This document shows, piece by piece, positions 12,909 through 25,000 of a stretch of DNA of 64,000 nt (position 1 is its first letter; each line of letters starts with the position of its first letter). Position numbers and translations under genes: made by a program. Location: positions 3,658,001-3,722,000 of the forward strand of contig CM034138.1 of NCBI GenBank assembly GCA_019914995.1, given 5' to 3'. Source of the DNA: Acanthochlamys bracteata (lineage: Eukaryota; Streptophyta; Magnoliopsida; Pandanales; Velloziaceae). The notes below the pieces were generated by a model. The model ran no database searches and had not been told where the DNA came from. It worked only from the letters and a program-made list of their open reading frames with translations.

Positions 12909-14370
12909 CTTTGCTAGCTACTGCTGGTTCAATTTAGAATCTTCGAAAGATCTATTGTTGTTGTTATTGTTTAATGTTGTTTTTCTTTTTGGTTTTCTCT
13001 TTGGTTTGCTTTTGAGAAGAAGAGAGGGGGAGAGAAAATGAGTAAAAGAAAACTCTCGTCGGTCGCGGGGGTTTTAAATTAGAAAGAGAGAAGGTCGAGG
13101 TGTGCTGTTGGAACTGAGCGGTGCGTTTGGGATTGCATTTCAAACATTCTATTTTTATTTTTTTATTTATATTTTTTAATATATATTTTATAAATATTTA
13201 AAAAATTATTTAAAAATTTAATATAATAAAATTTTTTATTATATATTTTTATTTTTAAAAAAATAAAAAAATAAACTTTATTTTTTTAAAAAAAAATTAT
13301 TTTATAATTAATTTCAAAACGTAACTAATTAACGTGTGTCGTTTGATTGATTGATTTTAGAAAAGTTACGTTGGTTTTCTGGGCTGGAAACACGAGGAAA
13401 GCAAACAAGTGGTACAGCTCAGTGTGGATTAAATGGGCCGTAGATAAGCGAAGCTGTTTGGGTTTTACTCCATACGAATCCAGGTCTACAATGATATTTG
13501 TAACCGGGCTTGCATCTACACTGTTGCCTGCCTGCTCTTTTATTTTTTCAATTTCCGGTCTTTCTTTTCTTTCGGGAGATTAGACTATCATATTATCCTA
13601 ACATGATTTACAGAATTTTATTCTCTTTTTCGCTTTTTCATTTTTTTCTTCCATGAAAAAACTCTGGCGGGTACAGAGAAGCTAGCCTATTGTTGCTTTT
13701 CCCGAATTAATTTTAAATGTGTTTTTTCTTTTACAGCGAGGGATTAAAAAAAAACCTTGCGATAGTATAATCACTTCACTAAATATTACAAATTTTAATC
13801 ATTACGAAACCAAGGTAAGACCTTTGTTAGTAATGGATTTCATTTCCTTCCTAGTTTAGTTAAGATTGAATTTGGCTCTATCTATAAAGCTCAAGTTAAT
13901 TACTCTTGTCTCATTCGCTTCAAACGAAAATGCTACAAAGACATTTCCAAATATAGATGTCCAGACATGAATAACCTAATTTTTTTCACATACATTAATT
14001 TCAATAAAATTATAAAAACGATCAAATTAATCATTTAAAATATAATTAAAAGGTAGGGCAGATTTAGGTAGATTAGTAGTGCAAGCAAGGAAATCCATTG
14101 ATGGAGCAGTTTGCTTGTAAGCACCACCTATCATGTGTTCATGTCTCTTATTCTTCCTCCTCATCCCTCTCCATACAAATCTTTCTTTTTCCAAAAGTTA
14201 ATTAAAACCACATGGAACCACTCTGGTCTTCAAAATCGACTTCTAATATGAAATTCCACGCAATCAACTTTGAAATTTTAAACTCTCTACCTAGCTAGTT
14301 GCATGCTAGAGATGCGAAGTAGAAGAAGAATAGAAGAAAAAAGGAAGAGCAGAAGAAGCTAGCAGGGAGG
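12909..14370. promoter_or_regulatory. Shared upstream region of divergent GBPL3 and DUF599 genes
   Basis: The two genes are transcribed away from each other across 1.46 kb. The GBPL3 side (12909-13110) is pyrimidine/GA-rich and probably the 5' UTR. A very AT-rich block at 13135-13335 resembles the degenerate Tourist-like family seen elsewhere. I could not assign a TATA box with confidence. Confidence 0.5.
13122..13335. repeat. Degenerate AT-rich Tourist-like element
   Basis: It begins with GTGCGTTTGGGATTGC, a TIR-like word of the family at 58788 and 63575. It continues with the family's core (TATTTTATAAATATTTAAAA... then AAAATTTTTTATTATATATT) and ends near TTTCAAAACGTAACTAA. No matching 3-bp duplication is visible. 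Confidence 0.5.
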
Positions 14371-16034
14371 ATGTTGCTAAGCAAAGGGAGTATTGATTTG
14401 TTGCTGGTGCCATCAGGGTTAGGTATAATGTTTGGGTACCATTTGTTCTTGCTCTACAGAATTCTACGGCATCCGGAGACTACTGTTATTGGGTACGAGA
14501 ACCACAACAAGCGTGCATGGGTGCAGAGGATGATGCAGGTTCGTTTTAATTTCCTTCTTGATCTTTCGGAGTTCTGGTTTCTATATAGAATTACTTTATA
14601 TATTCTCATTTTGCTATATTTGTGCATTGTGTTTTTGTTCATGCTTTAATTCTGATATAATCAATTAACAGCAATCTTAAATTTTGATTTCTCCGTTTGC
14701 TTTTACTTACTAATGTTATTGTGAATTATGGCTCCACTTTGCATTGTTAGTTTGACACTCTCTTTGTTGAGAGACGGTCATTATTTTTCACAACTATTTT
14801 GGTGACAAATCGTGTCAAAAACTGATTCCTAAATACATCGTTAGATGAAAATCACCAACTTTTCTAATCAAATAACTTAACTATATATATAATATAATTC
14901 AAATTAAATTATCACGAATCAACCTGGTGCATTGTTTCATATAAAAAAAAGGTAATAAAGAATAGTAATTCTGTGATCGATGAAATGCTACTCTTATTGA
15001 AATGATCAAAAGCGGGTAAAAGTTATGGTGGGGAAAATTGTTGCTAATTTTTCTCAAGTTGCTTTCACATTGTGCATCCAAGTCTTGTTGCATGAAAAAG
15101 TTTTGAAGAAGAGCTTTAAATTAGGTACAACTCTCTTTCCTTCAATTTCTACAGATTACTTGCCCAAGAGATATCCAGCTTTTTGAGCTGCTCAAGTTCC
15201 GGCAAGTTTTGACCCCCTTCTAAGTTAGTTAAGGAGCTAGAATAATCAACTCAATAATTGCACCTCTTTCTAGTTGGAAGATTCAAATCCAAATCTACAA
15301 GTTGCAATAACGTCGTACGTGTCTTCCATGCTTATATAGAGCACTCCATCGGAGACGAGCCTCACCCTGGACGTGATCTCCAGCAACATCTCAGCATCAA
15401 CGAACCTCGCTTCCCTCTCCATTGCCCTCGGTTCGCTCATTGGCACGCTAGTGGTGAGCACTTCCAACGTCTTCTTGACTGATGTAATCTACGGCGATAC
15501 CAGTCAGTCCACTTCTTCTGTGAAGTTTATTTCTCTTCTCGTCTGCTTCCTTGCTGGCTTCACTTGCTTCATCCACTCCGCTAGGTAATTACATGTACCT
15601 CAAAGCAACTAATATAATACTAATTAAGTTGGGAATTGGTTTTGTATGGAAAACTCATTTGGGTCTTATGCATGGATAGGTACTATGTGCATGCAAGCTT
15701 CTTGATGAGCACACTGGACTCAGACGTCCCAGTGAGCTACGTGCAAAAGGCGATTATACTCGGAGGCAACTTCTGGTCGATGGGCCTAAGGTCTCTCTAC
15801 TTCGCGACGACGTTGTTGATGTGGATATTCGGACCGATACCGATGTTTGCTAGCTCAGTGGCAATGGTGATGGTGTTGTACATGCTTGATACCAACTCAA
15901 TTCCACTGCACCATCACCAGTTTTATCGCAGAAACAGAGGGGAGGCGCCGGAAAAGAAGGGGATGAATAGCTTCCGGAATGGTGAGAGCAATAGTAATGA
16001 GCTGAATCTTAACCGAACTGTCTTGACTAGCTAG
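14371..16034 (+). CDS. DUF599 family membrane protein, four predicted helices
   Basis: Three exons: 14371-14538, 15340-15584, 15680-16034. Donors are CAG|GTTCGT and TAG|GTAATT, acceptors ATATAG and GATAG; phases agree and give 255 residues, near the family's usual length. Hydrophobic segments lie at about 9-31, 77-96, 119-138 and 176-207, the four-helix layout of plant DUF599. The N-terminus has the family-like pattern GYHLFLLYRILRHPETTVIG-YENHNKRAWVQ-MM, and the middle has ISSNISASTNLASLSIALGS. The residues after the first intron (STPSETSLTLD) are less conserved, so the acceptor at 15340 is the weakest point; an in-frame stop just upstream at 15337 supports it. The polar C-terminal tail is unconserved. 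Function is unknown. From memory, Arabidopsis also has a DUF599 gene next to its GBPL3 gene, which would make this pair conserved synteny. Confidence 0.88.
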
Positions 16035-17550
16035 CTAGCTGAAATGTCAAATAAAAAAGGCATTTCGGAAATGTCAATTTGTATAAACAACTAAACATTT
16101 GCTTTAATTTAATACGAAGGGGCCTGTATCTCGATTGCAATGAATTTTTGTAACATTGAATTCTTATTGATCTAATACATAAATTACAAATGGTAGTTTC
16201 TTAGTTTTAGTTACCCATACTGCAGGATCGCTAGTTTCTTTTTTTTTTACCAAATTATATGATAACTAGAGTTCCGACCACAAATTCAATAAATAGAAAA
16301 TATATAACAAATATGCAAACACTACAATGTCCAGTGTCTCACCTAAATTAAAAGCATTTATAGTTCAATATAGGGAAACTATAATTCAATATAAACTATG
16401 TTATAAGATTAATCTAAAATAGTAAGGTAAAATAAGGAGCGTGTTATAAAGTATTATTCAACTGATGTATGAGAACACAGTGTAACTATTTTAAACTCCA
16501 CCTTTATCTTTGTTGCGTGCCAAGCAATATATGCAAAGACCAATAATCTGCAGACCACAAACAGACAAGCAGAAAACCAAAAGAAAAGAAAAAAGATTCC
16601 CACATATTGCTAATAGCGTTTGATTTTGGTTTTGTTTCTCTCATCGATCATCAATTACTCAGGGACCCCTGTTTCTGGGCAAGCAGAAAAGATGCCGATG
16701 CCGATGCCAACGCTTTGAATGAAACCAAACTCATGGCAATTATACAAATCAATGCTAGAACTCTCTCGGGGTTCCCGCTATGATCACAGAATGCACGCAC
16801 GCACGCTCGCTGCTGCTGAAGAGAGCGGGTGCGTGCGCCGGTTGCTAGTAAACCGTGCTGCGCGCTAGCTAGCTCTTTTCAGACTCCCACTCTCAATCAT
16901 GATCAAATTGAAGGGAAATAATACTATGCTATATACTGTAGATTACATTTACATATAAAATGTCTATGAGAGACAGAGAGAAGGCAGTACGATGGAAGGC
17001 TGCACTGAGAGGATGGTACGACTATGATCATAGCTACAGATTATTAAACGGTAGAAGTAACGAGATAAGATCTAAAGATAAAAACTGAAGACCAAAAGCA
17101 AGCGCGTGATAGACAAGGGGTAAGAGAAAACAGGAAAGGAAATCTTATTGTAGTTACGCAAGTGTTTATTATGTGAATGCCAAAGGTCTATTGCGGTCCA
17201 AATGGAGGGTTCTTCCGTAGTCGTGCAAACTTATCCTTCTGATTTTGTGAAATTTAACTTTCTTTTACAAAACACAAGTAGCTGCTGCTCGCTGGGGTTA
17301 CATTTCAAGGGAAAAGACAAAAAAAAAATTGTGTTTTGAGTATAATCAAACTCATTTTTTTACTAGAGATAGTTAATCCGCGTTTAAGTTTGTGGCTTGA
17401 TTCAACTTCAATATTAGTATTTTCTATTTCAAAAAAAGCTATATTGATTGAGGTGAAAGAAAAATTAGACAAAAAAAGAAATGAAGGTGCTACCTTTCCT
17501 AATATATGTCTGTTATTTTTGCTTCTCTTCTTATCATTTTTGCCTTTTAA
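16035..17550. other. Intergenic, no gene seen
   Basis: After the DUF599 3' UTR the sequence is AT-rich. A GC-richer patch lies at about 16620-17230, with a short GCACGCAC/GTGCGTGC hairpin near 16797-16840. I see no open coding exon or recognisable small RNA. Confidence 0.4.
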
Positions 17551-18270
17551 AGTATGTTTGGATTAATAGAAAAGTATGAGAAATAATGATGATGGTAAAA
17601 TATTTTTCTATATCTATCTACTTTTAGTTACACCTCATTAAGGGAAGAGATGCAGCTCTCTTTTTTTCCACAAAACGTGGTGAATTACGTACCAATCAAT
17701 TTGATGGGTACTTATTTTTAATGAAAGAGAAGTAAATTTATTTTCCTTTTTGTTCTTTTAATTTTTTAAAATTTTTAATCTAATTTAATATTTATTTTTA
17801 ATTAATAAATATTATTTTTATTATAATAGTTATAACTTTTATATTTATTTAATTTCAATTAATTTTAATTGGTAGAAAAAATAATAAAACTATATGATCA
17901 AATCTATTTATAATTAAAAATTGCTTTAATTTATTAAATTATACCTAACATTATATAAAAGTAGATTAATATAAAAGTTTAATCTAAAAGTTATACTACA
18001 AAAGTTAATTTAAAATTATATTAAAATATTAGTTTAAAGTTATATTAATAAAAATTAGATTAATATAAATAAAAAAGTATTTGAGTTTTTATAAAAAATT
18101 ATTTTCGCTACTCATTTATTTATCTATCTATCTAAATATAGTTAATTTGTTAAACTTACTATATATCCAAACATCGTAAGTTTAAATAACTACTTTTTCT
18201 ATTCGTTCTCTTAGTATTTTTTCTATCCATTTTTTGTTCTTATTTCTTATTCATGTATCCAAACATACCA
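17551..18270. mobile_element. Tourist/hAT-like AT-rich element with TIRs
   Basis: The ends AGTATGTTTGGATTAATAGA and (inverted) TGGTATGTTTGGATACATGA bound about 720 bp of AT-rich non-coding DNA. The flanking triplets are TAA and TTA rather than identical, so the superfamily is uncertain. Confidence 0.6.
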
Positions 18271-18309
18271 TTAGAGGTGCCTTTGTTGCAAGCCTTATTG
18301 CCAAGATAA

Positions 18310-18750
18310 GATACCTCATATATGTAAAGTCTAAAACATAGTAGAATACTCTAATTATTTAAAATAGTTTGAAGCAAACGTAGAATAGTAATTTAGAGAA
18401 TACTCTAAGTATTTTGGAAGGTCTAGTCCTTTGTAAATATATAATGCAAGAACTTTTTAAATCAAGTATTTTTCGTCATCCAATCAAAATAATCTATATT
18501 GTTCTTTGAGAAGATAGAGTAAGTATAACTAGAAACGTAAAGAGCCTAATTTTGGAACCAACAAGTAACGTCTTATAATTAAGTGTTGTAATAAAGATTT
18601 CATTCCAAGTATTTTTTTATATTTTTCTTTTTTAGCTCAAATGCATACAAATTTATTTAAGTATATTTTATAGCTATTTAGAAAAAAGTCTGACTTAGCC
18701 ACAATGAGCGAAAATAAGTATATCATGAGTTAAGTTCATCTAAAAAAAGA
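18310..18750 (+). repeat. Left copy of diverged direct repeat (probable LTR)
   Basis: It shares ordered words with 19390-19845: TAGAATACT, TTTGAAGCAAA, CAATCAAAATAATCT / GATCAAAATAATCT, TTTTGGAA, AAGTGTT and CTTAG. By eye similarity is around 70 percent. Exact ends could not be fixed. Confidence 0.65.
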
Positions 18751-19389
18751 TGTCACAAGGATGACCAAAGAGTTGAGGTGTCAAAGGAGACAGAGCTATT
18801 TGTAAGATAACGATTACATACGAAAAAATATCGACCATGTCTTAAACTCCAACTCTTTCAAATGTAGATATTCCAGAACTCGAAAACATATAAGAAAGCA
18901 CGGTATGCAAAGAAGATAGACAACTTTTTGTAAAGTTTGGAACAACCTTTTCAAAAGTACCAGTATCACAAAAAATACATATAAGATTGACCATGCCACT
19001 CTTTACCTTAATAATACTACGATGGTATAGTGAAAGAGAAAGCATGCCGAAATCAAAAGAAGCACCTGCACCGTTGTCCCATGAGATGAGTTTAAGAAGA
19101 AACTCAAACGATAATTCTATCTGGTGAATATTGAAGATGAAGTTAGAGCAAAACTTGTGGAGTGAAGGCTCACATAAGTGAGTGGTTCGACTTTATAGAC
19201 TTTTTTATTGTGAATATAAATGATTATTCAATAGTCCTTATGGTGGAGTTCATGGACTGCATAAAGATCGTGCCTCTTTTTTTTGCCAATTTCATTTGAA
19301 TCTTAGATGAAGACGGTACGTGTTTGATATTTTTGACACATGATGTGAATTTCCAAACCAAGATTATTTCGGTATAATACTTTACATAC

Positions 19390-19845
19390 TTAGGTGCCTT
19401 ATATTGTATAAGAAAATTTTCGAACATGATAGAATACTATAGACATTTAGAATTTTTTGAAGCAAATACAAAATAGTTTAAGAAATAATCTACATATTTT
19501 GAAAATAGAAACTTTTTGTAAAAAAATTATGTAAGAATTTTTTATAAAAAATATTCTTCATCATCTGATCAAAATAATCTCTACCGTCTATTAAGAAGGC
19601 AAAGTGAATATATAAAAGAACCATGAGCCCCATTTTGGAAGGAATAAGCAAAGTTGTAATCAAGTGTTATAGTAAAAAGTTTTTTTCAAATTCTTTTCAA
19701 GTGTTCTTCCTATTTTGGTTCTTTTCTTCAAGTCTACATAAATATTTTTAGCTATATTTGTTAACTACTTTGAAGAATAACTGGCTTAGTTATAAAAGAT
19801 ATGATTAACTACCTCATGAGTCAAAATAAAACTCTAAGATAGTAG
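19390..19845 (+). repeat. Right copy of diverged direct repeat (probable LTR)
   Basis: Partner of 18310-18750 in the same orientation, about 1.08 kb downstream, with the gag/protease remnants between them. Confidence 0.65.
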
Positions 19846-22054
19846 CTGAAAATACAACTAATGCAGAAATATTTAGTTGAAGTTTAATTAAATGAGAGTA
19901 TAATACTTTACATAATATGTCAAATAAGTTAACTCGTAATTAGGTCGGATCAAGTTACTAAAAGTTAATATTTAGCCAGATTAGTAAAAGTTATTCATCT
20001 ACACATACGTATATCAATAAAGATGTCTTGCTCACATGAGGAACTAGCTCAATCATTCCAATTGCTTTGATTTTCAAGTTCAAAACTTAAATCATTCTAT
20101 TTTCTCATTAAGAGAAAGAAGAGATTTCGTTAGTACTTCGGCAAAATCTTGTCTTGTTTATTTATAGTTACATTTGTCCTCTCCCCCAAGTTAGCTAAGT
20201 TATAGCTAGCTAGTCATATCGCCAATCACATTGATTGATGAGAACAACTATTACAACATGGAAACTATAGTATCGTTTCATATTTTAATACTGTTTATTA
20301 AATTTATTTTATTTTCATTATTTTTTCAAAAATTAGAAATTCAAAATAGGACTAAATTATTTTTATTTTATTTTATGTGTTTTTAAATATCCTTCTGTTC
20401 CCTATTCCAAATATTTTCTATGATAAACTTTTTAAAATTTTCTCCTCGACTGCTCTATTTACAAATTTATCTCCGTGACCACTACTACAAATCTTTTTCT
20501 TTCCTCGATATTCCAATATTCTCTTCCCTCTCTCCCTCTCCTTCGCCGTTGACAGCATTGGCAACATTAAAATTACTATCTAGATGGCAAACTTAGATCT
20601 CCCCATGCTTTGAATTCTATATATTCACGGCAATGCAGTGATAAACTGCAGCGCAGTTGTGACCAACAGTATCGGTAGAATTCAAGAAAAAGATAGGAAA
20701 CCTCAACGATTACCACAGCAAGGGTTCTGAGTTTCACTGTACAACACCACGTTAACTTTACCTCCGTCCACAGCGACGCTGACACCAACTCACTGCAGCC
20801 CTGCAGAGGTTGCTAGCTATCAAGCTAGCCGCGTAGCTGTAGCTAATATAGTTGCTCTGCTGATGAACACTGCACCACCACTACGAAGTACCCACAACAA
20901 CAACAGCGAGCAGCAGCAGCAATACTGTAACAGAGATTGCATTAAAGCACAAGTTCCCTGGAAAAAGAAAAACACAACATCTCTATATATCTACGTCTTG
21001 TCAGCTGACAACTCTCTCCAAAAAAATAGAAAACGCACCCGCCCTAGCTCCTCTAACAATAATATTAATATTAACGTGTCAATAAATAAAATAATAACTC
21101 GAACAAAAACAAAAGTTGCAAAAGCTGGTTTCTGCACTACCTGCTGATGCAGCAAGCCATAAAGTTGCAAAAGTTAAACACTCCTCCCCCGGCCCCTGCG
21201 CTTACACCACTAGCTACTTGCAGAATACTACAATATACTACTAATACCATCAGTGAGAACGAAAAGAAGAAAAGATTCGCTTTAGATATAGGTTAAAATA
21301 TCAATGAATGAATCACTCAAAATCTTCATTAAACGTCTGTCATGTGCAGCAACAGTGAGTATAGCACAGAAGGAAAAAGATGATCACAGTTGTTGGTTAT
21401 ATAGAAACAACAAATGAACGTTAAAAGACGAAGGCATGGTTATGTCTCTATCACCAAACAGGATTCATATTTAATACCCAGTAACCCAAAGCAACCAAAG
21501 TAAGATAAATGAGACATATTTATTTTTCCTTTTACTGGTAGGAATTATTGCTCTCGTGTTCATGTGGACTGATTTTATAATCTGTACTATACTTTGTGCT
21601 ATTGTTTACAAAGAAAATTAACTTACAGACAATTTGATAGTAAGATTTGGGCCCATAAATATTTAAAATTCTTGATATTTCAACAGTGAAATAAACATTA
21701 TTTTACTAGAAGAATCACTAGAGAGTAGAGAGTTCATAATACATAGATTATAGGGACATAGATTATAGCGTTTATATTAGACAGAAGTGTGCAGAGTGTA
21801 ATAGGCTTTATAGGCCTGGCTCATAAGGTACTGAGAGTGGGCCTTTGGTTCGACTTTTGACTCGCCCGCTTTTGGCAAGCTCTCTCTCTCTCATTCTCTG
21901 CTTCTGTTTCTGTTGCTGTGCTGTGCTGCAGTAGCTCGCCCGGTTATCCCGCTGCTTCGCTCTGCTCTCTCTCTCTCTCATATAACAAACAACTCGCTCA
22001 ATTTTCTATCAGCCGCAGAGAACTGGAAACAAGAGTTTCGTTTCAGTTTCAGTA
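19846..22054. promoter_or_regulatory. ARF3 upstream region
   Basis: I see no gene here. A C-rich, less AT-rich block lies at about 20510-21250 and includes CAA/CAG-rich runs. Just upstream of ARF3, 21880-21985 has several CTCTCT tracts typical of plant 5' UTRs and core promoters. The ARF3 5' UTR probably begins in this stretch. Confidence 0.5.
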
Positions 22055-25000
22055 ATGGGAATAATAGACCTTAACACGATTGAAGCGGCGGAAGAAGAAG
22101 AAGAGACAGAGACGGAGAATCTTGCTACGGCGTTTAATCGGAGAGATGGAGTAGATACTGGAGTTTGTATTGAGCTTTGGAGAACTTGTGCTGGACCGCC
22201 GGCGTGGTTACCGAAGAAGAGAAGTGCTGTTGTTTACTTCCCTCAAGGTCATTTGGAGAGAATCCATGGAAGCGGTGCAAGTGGAGGTGGAGGGATTCCT
22301 GCTGTTAGGGCGCTGCCTGTGGTGAATGCTCATCAGAATATTCCTCCTCAAGTTGTTTGCCGTGTTGTTGATGTCCAGCTCCGTGTATGTTCTTTTTTTG
22401 TTGGTTGATTTGATAGATTGATTGCTGTTGTTTGATTGTTCTTAATTATGGAGATGCTCATTGAAATAGGGTCTGTGTTTTGGCAGGCGGATGCGGTGAC
22501 CGACGAGGTTTACGCTCAGCTCTCCTTAGTTGCTGTTTCTCAGGTTCGTAGTCTTGCTGGATTCCCGTTTGATTCTCTCTTTTTGTTATTTATTTTTAGT
22601 TTTTTTTCCCCGGGACAAAATAATCTCATCAAGTCTTATGTGTTATTGTTCTGCTGGTTGCTCTAGAGATTCTTGGTAATCAGATTTTCTTAAGAATATT
22701 TTATGTTTAACTTTGAAGAAAGCATACTTGAGACTTCTGCATTAGTATTTCAGTGGCTTTTGATAAATATTGTGCTATGCTTAATACATCTTATACACAG
22801 AATCTGGAATCGACATTATATTTGTGATGAAGTTTTCTAACCTTCTGATTTAAAGTTTAGGGGATTAATAGTACTTATTAGAGTTTGTCACTGTTAGTTT
22901 GTTCGATCCTCTGTCATGCTCATAGATACAGAGGAGTACTTTACCCTCGTTAACTGATTTTGTCTGGACGTTCATGCTTATCCAATTTACGGGTCAGGAG
23001 GATGAACGTCAATTGCGAGAAGATGAGATTGAGGAAGATGTGGATGAGGATTCTGATTCTATGAATAAGTCAGTGATGCCCCACATGTTCTGTAAGACCC
23101 TTACTGCCTCTGATACTAGTACTCATGGAGGATTTTCCATTCCTCGAAGAGCTGCAGAGGATTGTTTTCCACCCCTGGTAATATAGGTGCTTTAGTTAGT
23201 TATTTGCTGACTCTGCGTTTTGAAGACTTTGTGGAGTCATGTCTTTGTTGATGTTTTCTCCCTCTATTAAATAGGATTATACACTTCAGAGGCCTTCCCA
23301 GGAATTGATTGCAAAAGATCTGCATGGGGTTCAATGGAAGTTTCGTCACATCTATAGAGGTTATTCTCTGAAATTCATGTCTTGTTGTATTCCTGAGACA
23401 CCATTTGTTTTCTACTTATTTCAACAAACAAACAAACCAAAAAAAAAAAAGCAGTACTCAATTTTCTAGAGATTGTCACTTATTTTCTATTCTGGTTGTT
23501 GCTTTACTTTTCTCTTGAGATTGTCATTTATTCTCCAAAAGTAGACTGTATTCCTGAATTATTGTAGGATTTTATGTAAATAATATTATTAAAATGTATG
23601 TGATATATCTGAGCATTGATGTTATGTACTCAATATTACCTATTTCTTTCATCAAAGTTCATAGAGTAGTCGCTTTTTTGTTTTTGGTTTGGTGGTTTAT
23701 GCAATTGGTAGCTTACATTCTTGCCTTGTGTGACAGATTTGGATAGTCTTTTTTCCATCTGTAACATGGCTGCAGTTCTATGTATAGGCTGCTAGGATCA
23801 TTCTTGTGTGGACTTTTTATTGAGATTCTAAGGAAACAAATTTCATTTATATCTTTTGATAGTACCTATATCCTGTAAGTTATTAGGGTTTTTAGAAACC
23901 ACTCATAAGTTTTATGTAACTTGCACTAAAACTTTTGTATTTTATTTGGTTTGTAGGCCAGCCACGTCGGCATCTTCTTACTACAGGATGGAGTGCATTT
24001 GTTAATAAGAAGAAGCTTGTGTCGGGAGATGCCGTTTTCTTTTTGCGGTATTTTCCCCATATTTCTTGTAACTTTTGTAAAACTTTATCTTCTAAAATGT
24101 ACTGTTGAGACCTTTCTATGGACTACAGAGGCAATGATGGGGAGCTGAGACTGGGAATTCGAAGAGCGACTCAACTGACAGGTCACCTTGGTAATGTGGC
24201 TTCTGATATGGGTGACTTTGCAACTTTTGCTACTGCTATGTCAATGAGAACTGCATTTCAGATTTCTTATTGTCCGAGGTACAACACCAACAACTAGGAT
24301 TTTTACTTTTTTAAAAGCATCCAGTAAAACTAGCAGCTTTACTTGCTTTCTTCATATGGTAATTCAGCCTTCTGTGGGCTTCTTGTCGCATTTGTCATAT
24401 ATGGGTTTTGTGTATGTTCAGTACATGTAACGGAGTTGGGTTCCTTCGCAGTTCTCGACATACTGATTTCATTTAATATGATTGCAGAAACATATATAAT
24501 AACTACTGTCACTGTATTAGGCTGCAGATTTCACTTAGGAAAGCATACTATTTGTTAGGAATTATTAGTCCATCTTGACATTTTCGACATTGTAGTTGTA
24601 AATTTCCTTATGCCATAACTGTAATTAATATACATTGATTTCTGATTCGTAGTCATAATAATCTTACAAAATCAATTTATATTGAAGGAAATATGGTACA
24701 TTTTTATGGAGAAATCACTTTTCTTCCATACTGTTTTGGCCATTGAGAACATCGGTGTTGATGTGTCAATTCATGGTTGGATTATATAGACGAAAAAGTT
24801 ATACTTTTTAAAATATCAGTGATCCTCCATCCTACCATCTGTTGACACATCAGCTGTGATACGGTGAATTGCAATAACATCAATGAAAAATAGTTATTTT
24901 CTTTATTGCTTTTCAGCTTAATGCTGCATATGAGATGACAAAGCCAGGAATTTGTAAATTCCCAGTGCAAAAGAACGAAGCTAGAGATTCCACTTTAGTT

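Larger units (their letters stand above)
18310..19845 (+). mobile_element. Decayed Ty3/Gypsy retrotransposon relic (gag and protease fragments)
   Basis: Reading + with stops ignored, about 18840-19190 resembles a Gypsy gag: HATLYLNNTTMV, then WKRKHAEIKR-STCT, EFKKKLKR, FYLVNIEDEVRAKL and, after a shift, V-SGSTL. These align with the usual W(W)RRRxxEIERGTC...FKxELKxQFYPENVE...YVxxFTTL pattern. About 19200-19330 reads IVNINDYSIVLMVEFMDCIK, like the region after the pol protease active site. Several stops interrupt both, and reverse transcriptase and integrase are absent. Two diverged direct repeats of about 440 bp flank this core and are probably the LTRs. It is long dead and internally deleted. 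Confidence 0.75.

Noticed and set aside
16790-16845. GC-rich hairpin GCACGCAC...GTGCGTGC as a possible microRNA precursor
   Set aside because: The stem is only about 13 bp, low in complexity, and no known mature miRNA sequence was recognised on either arm.
20510-21250. Less AT-rich stretch with open frames rich in Asn/Thr
   Set aside because: No conserved motif or splice logic; simple CAA/CAG composition explains the frames.
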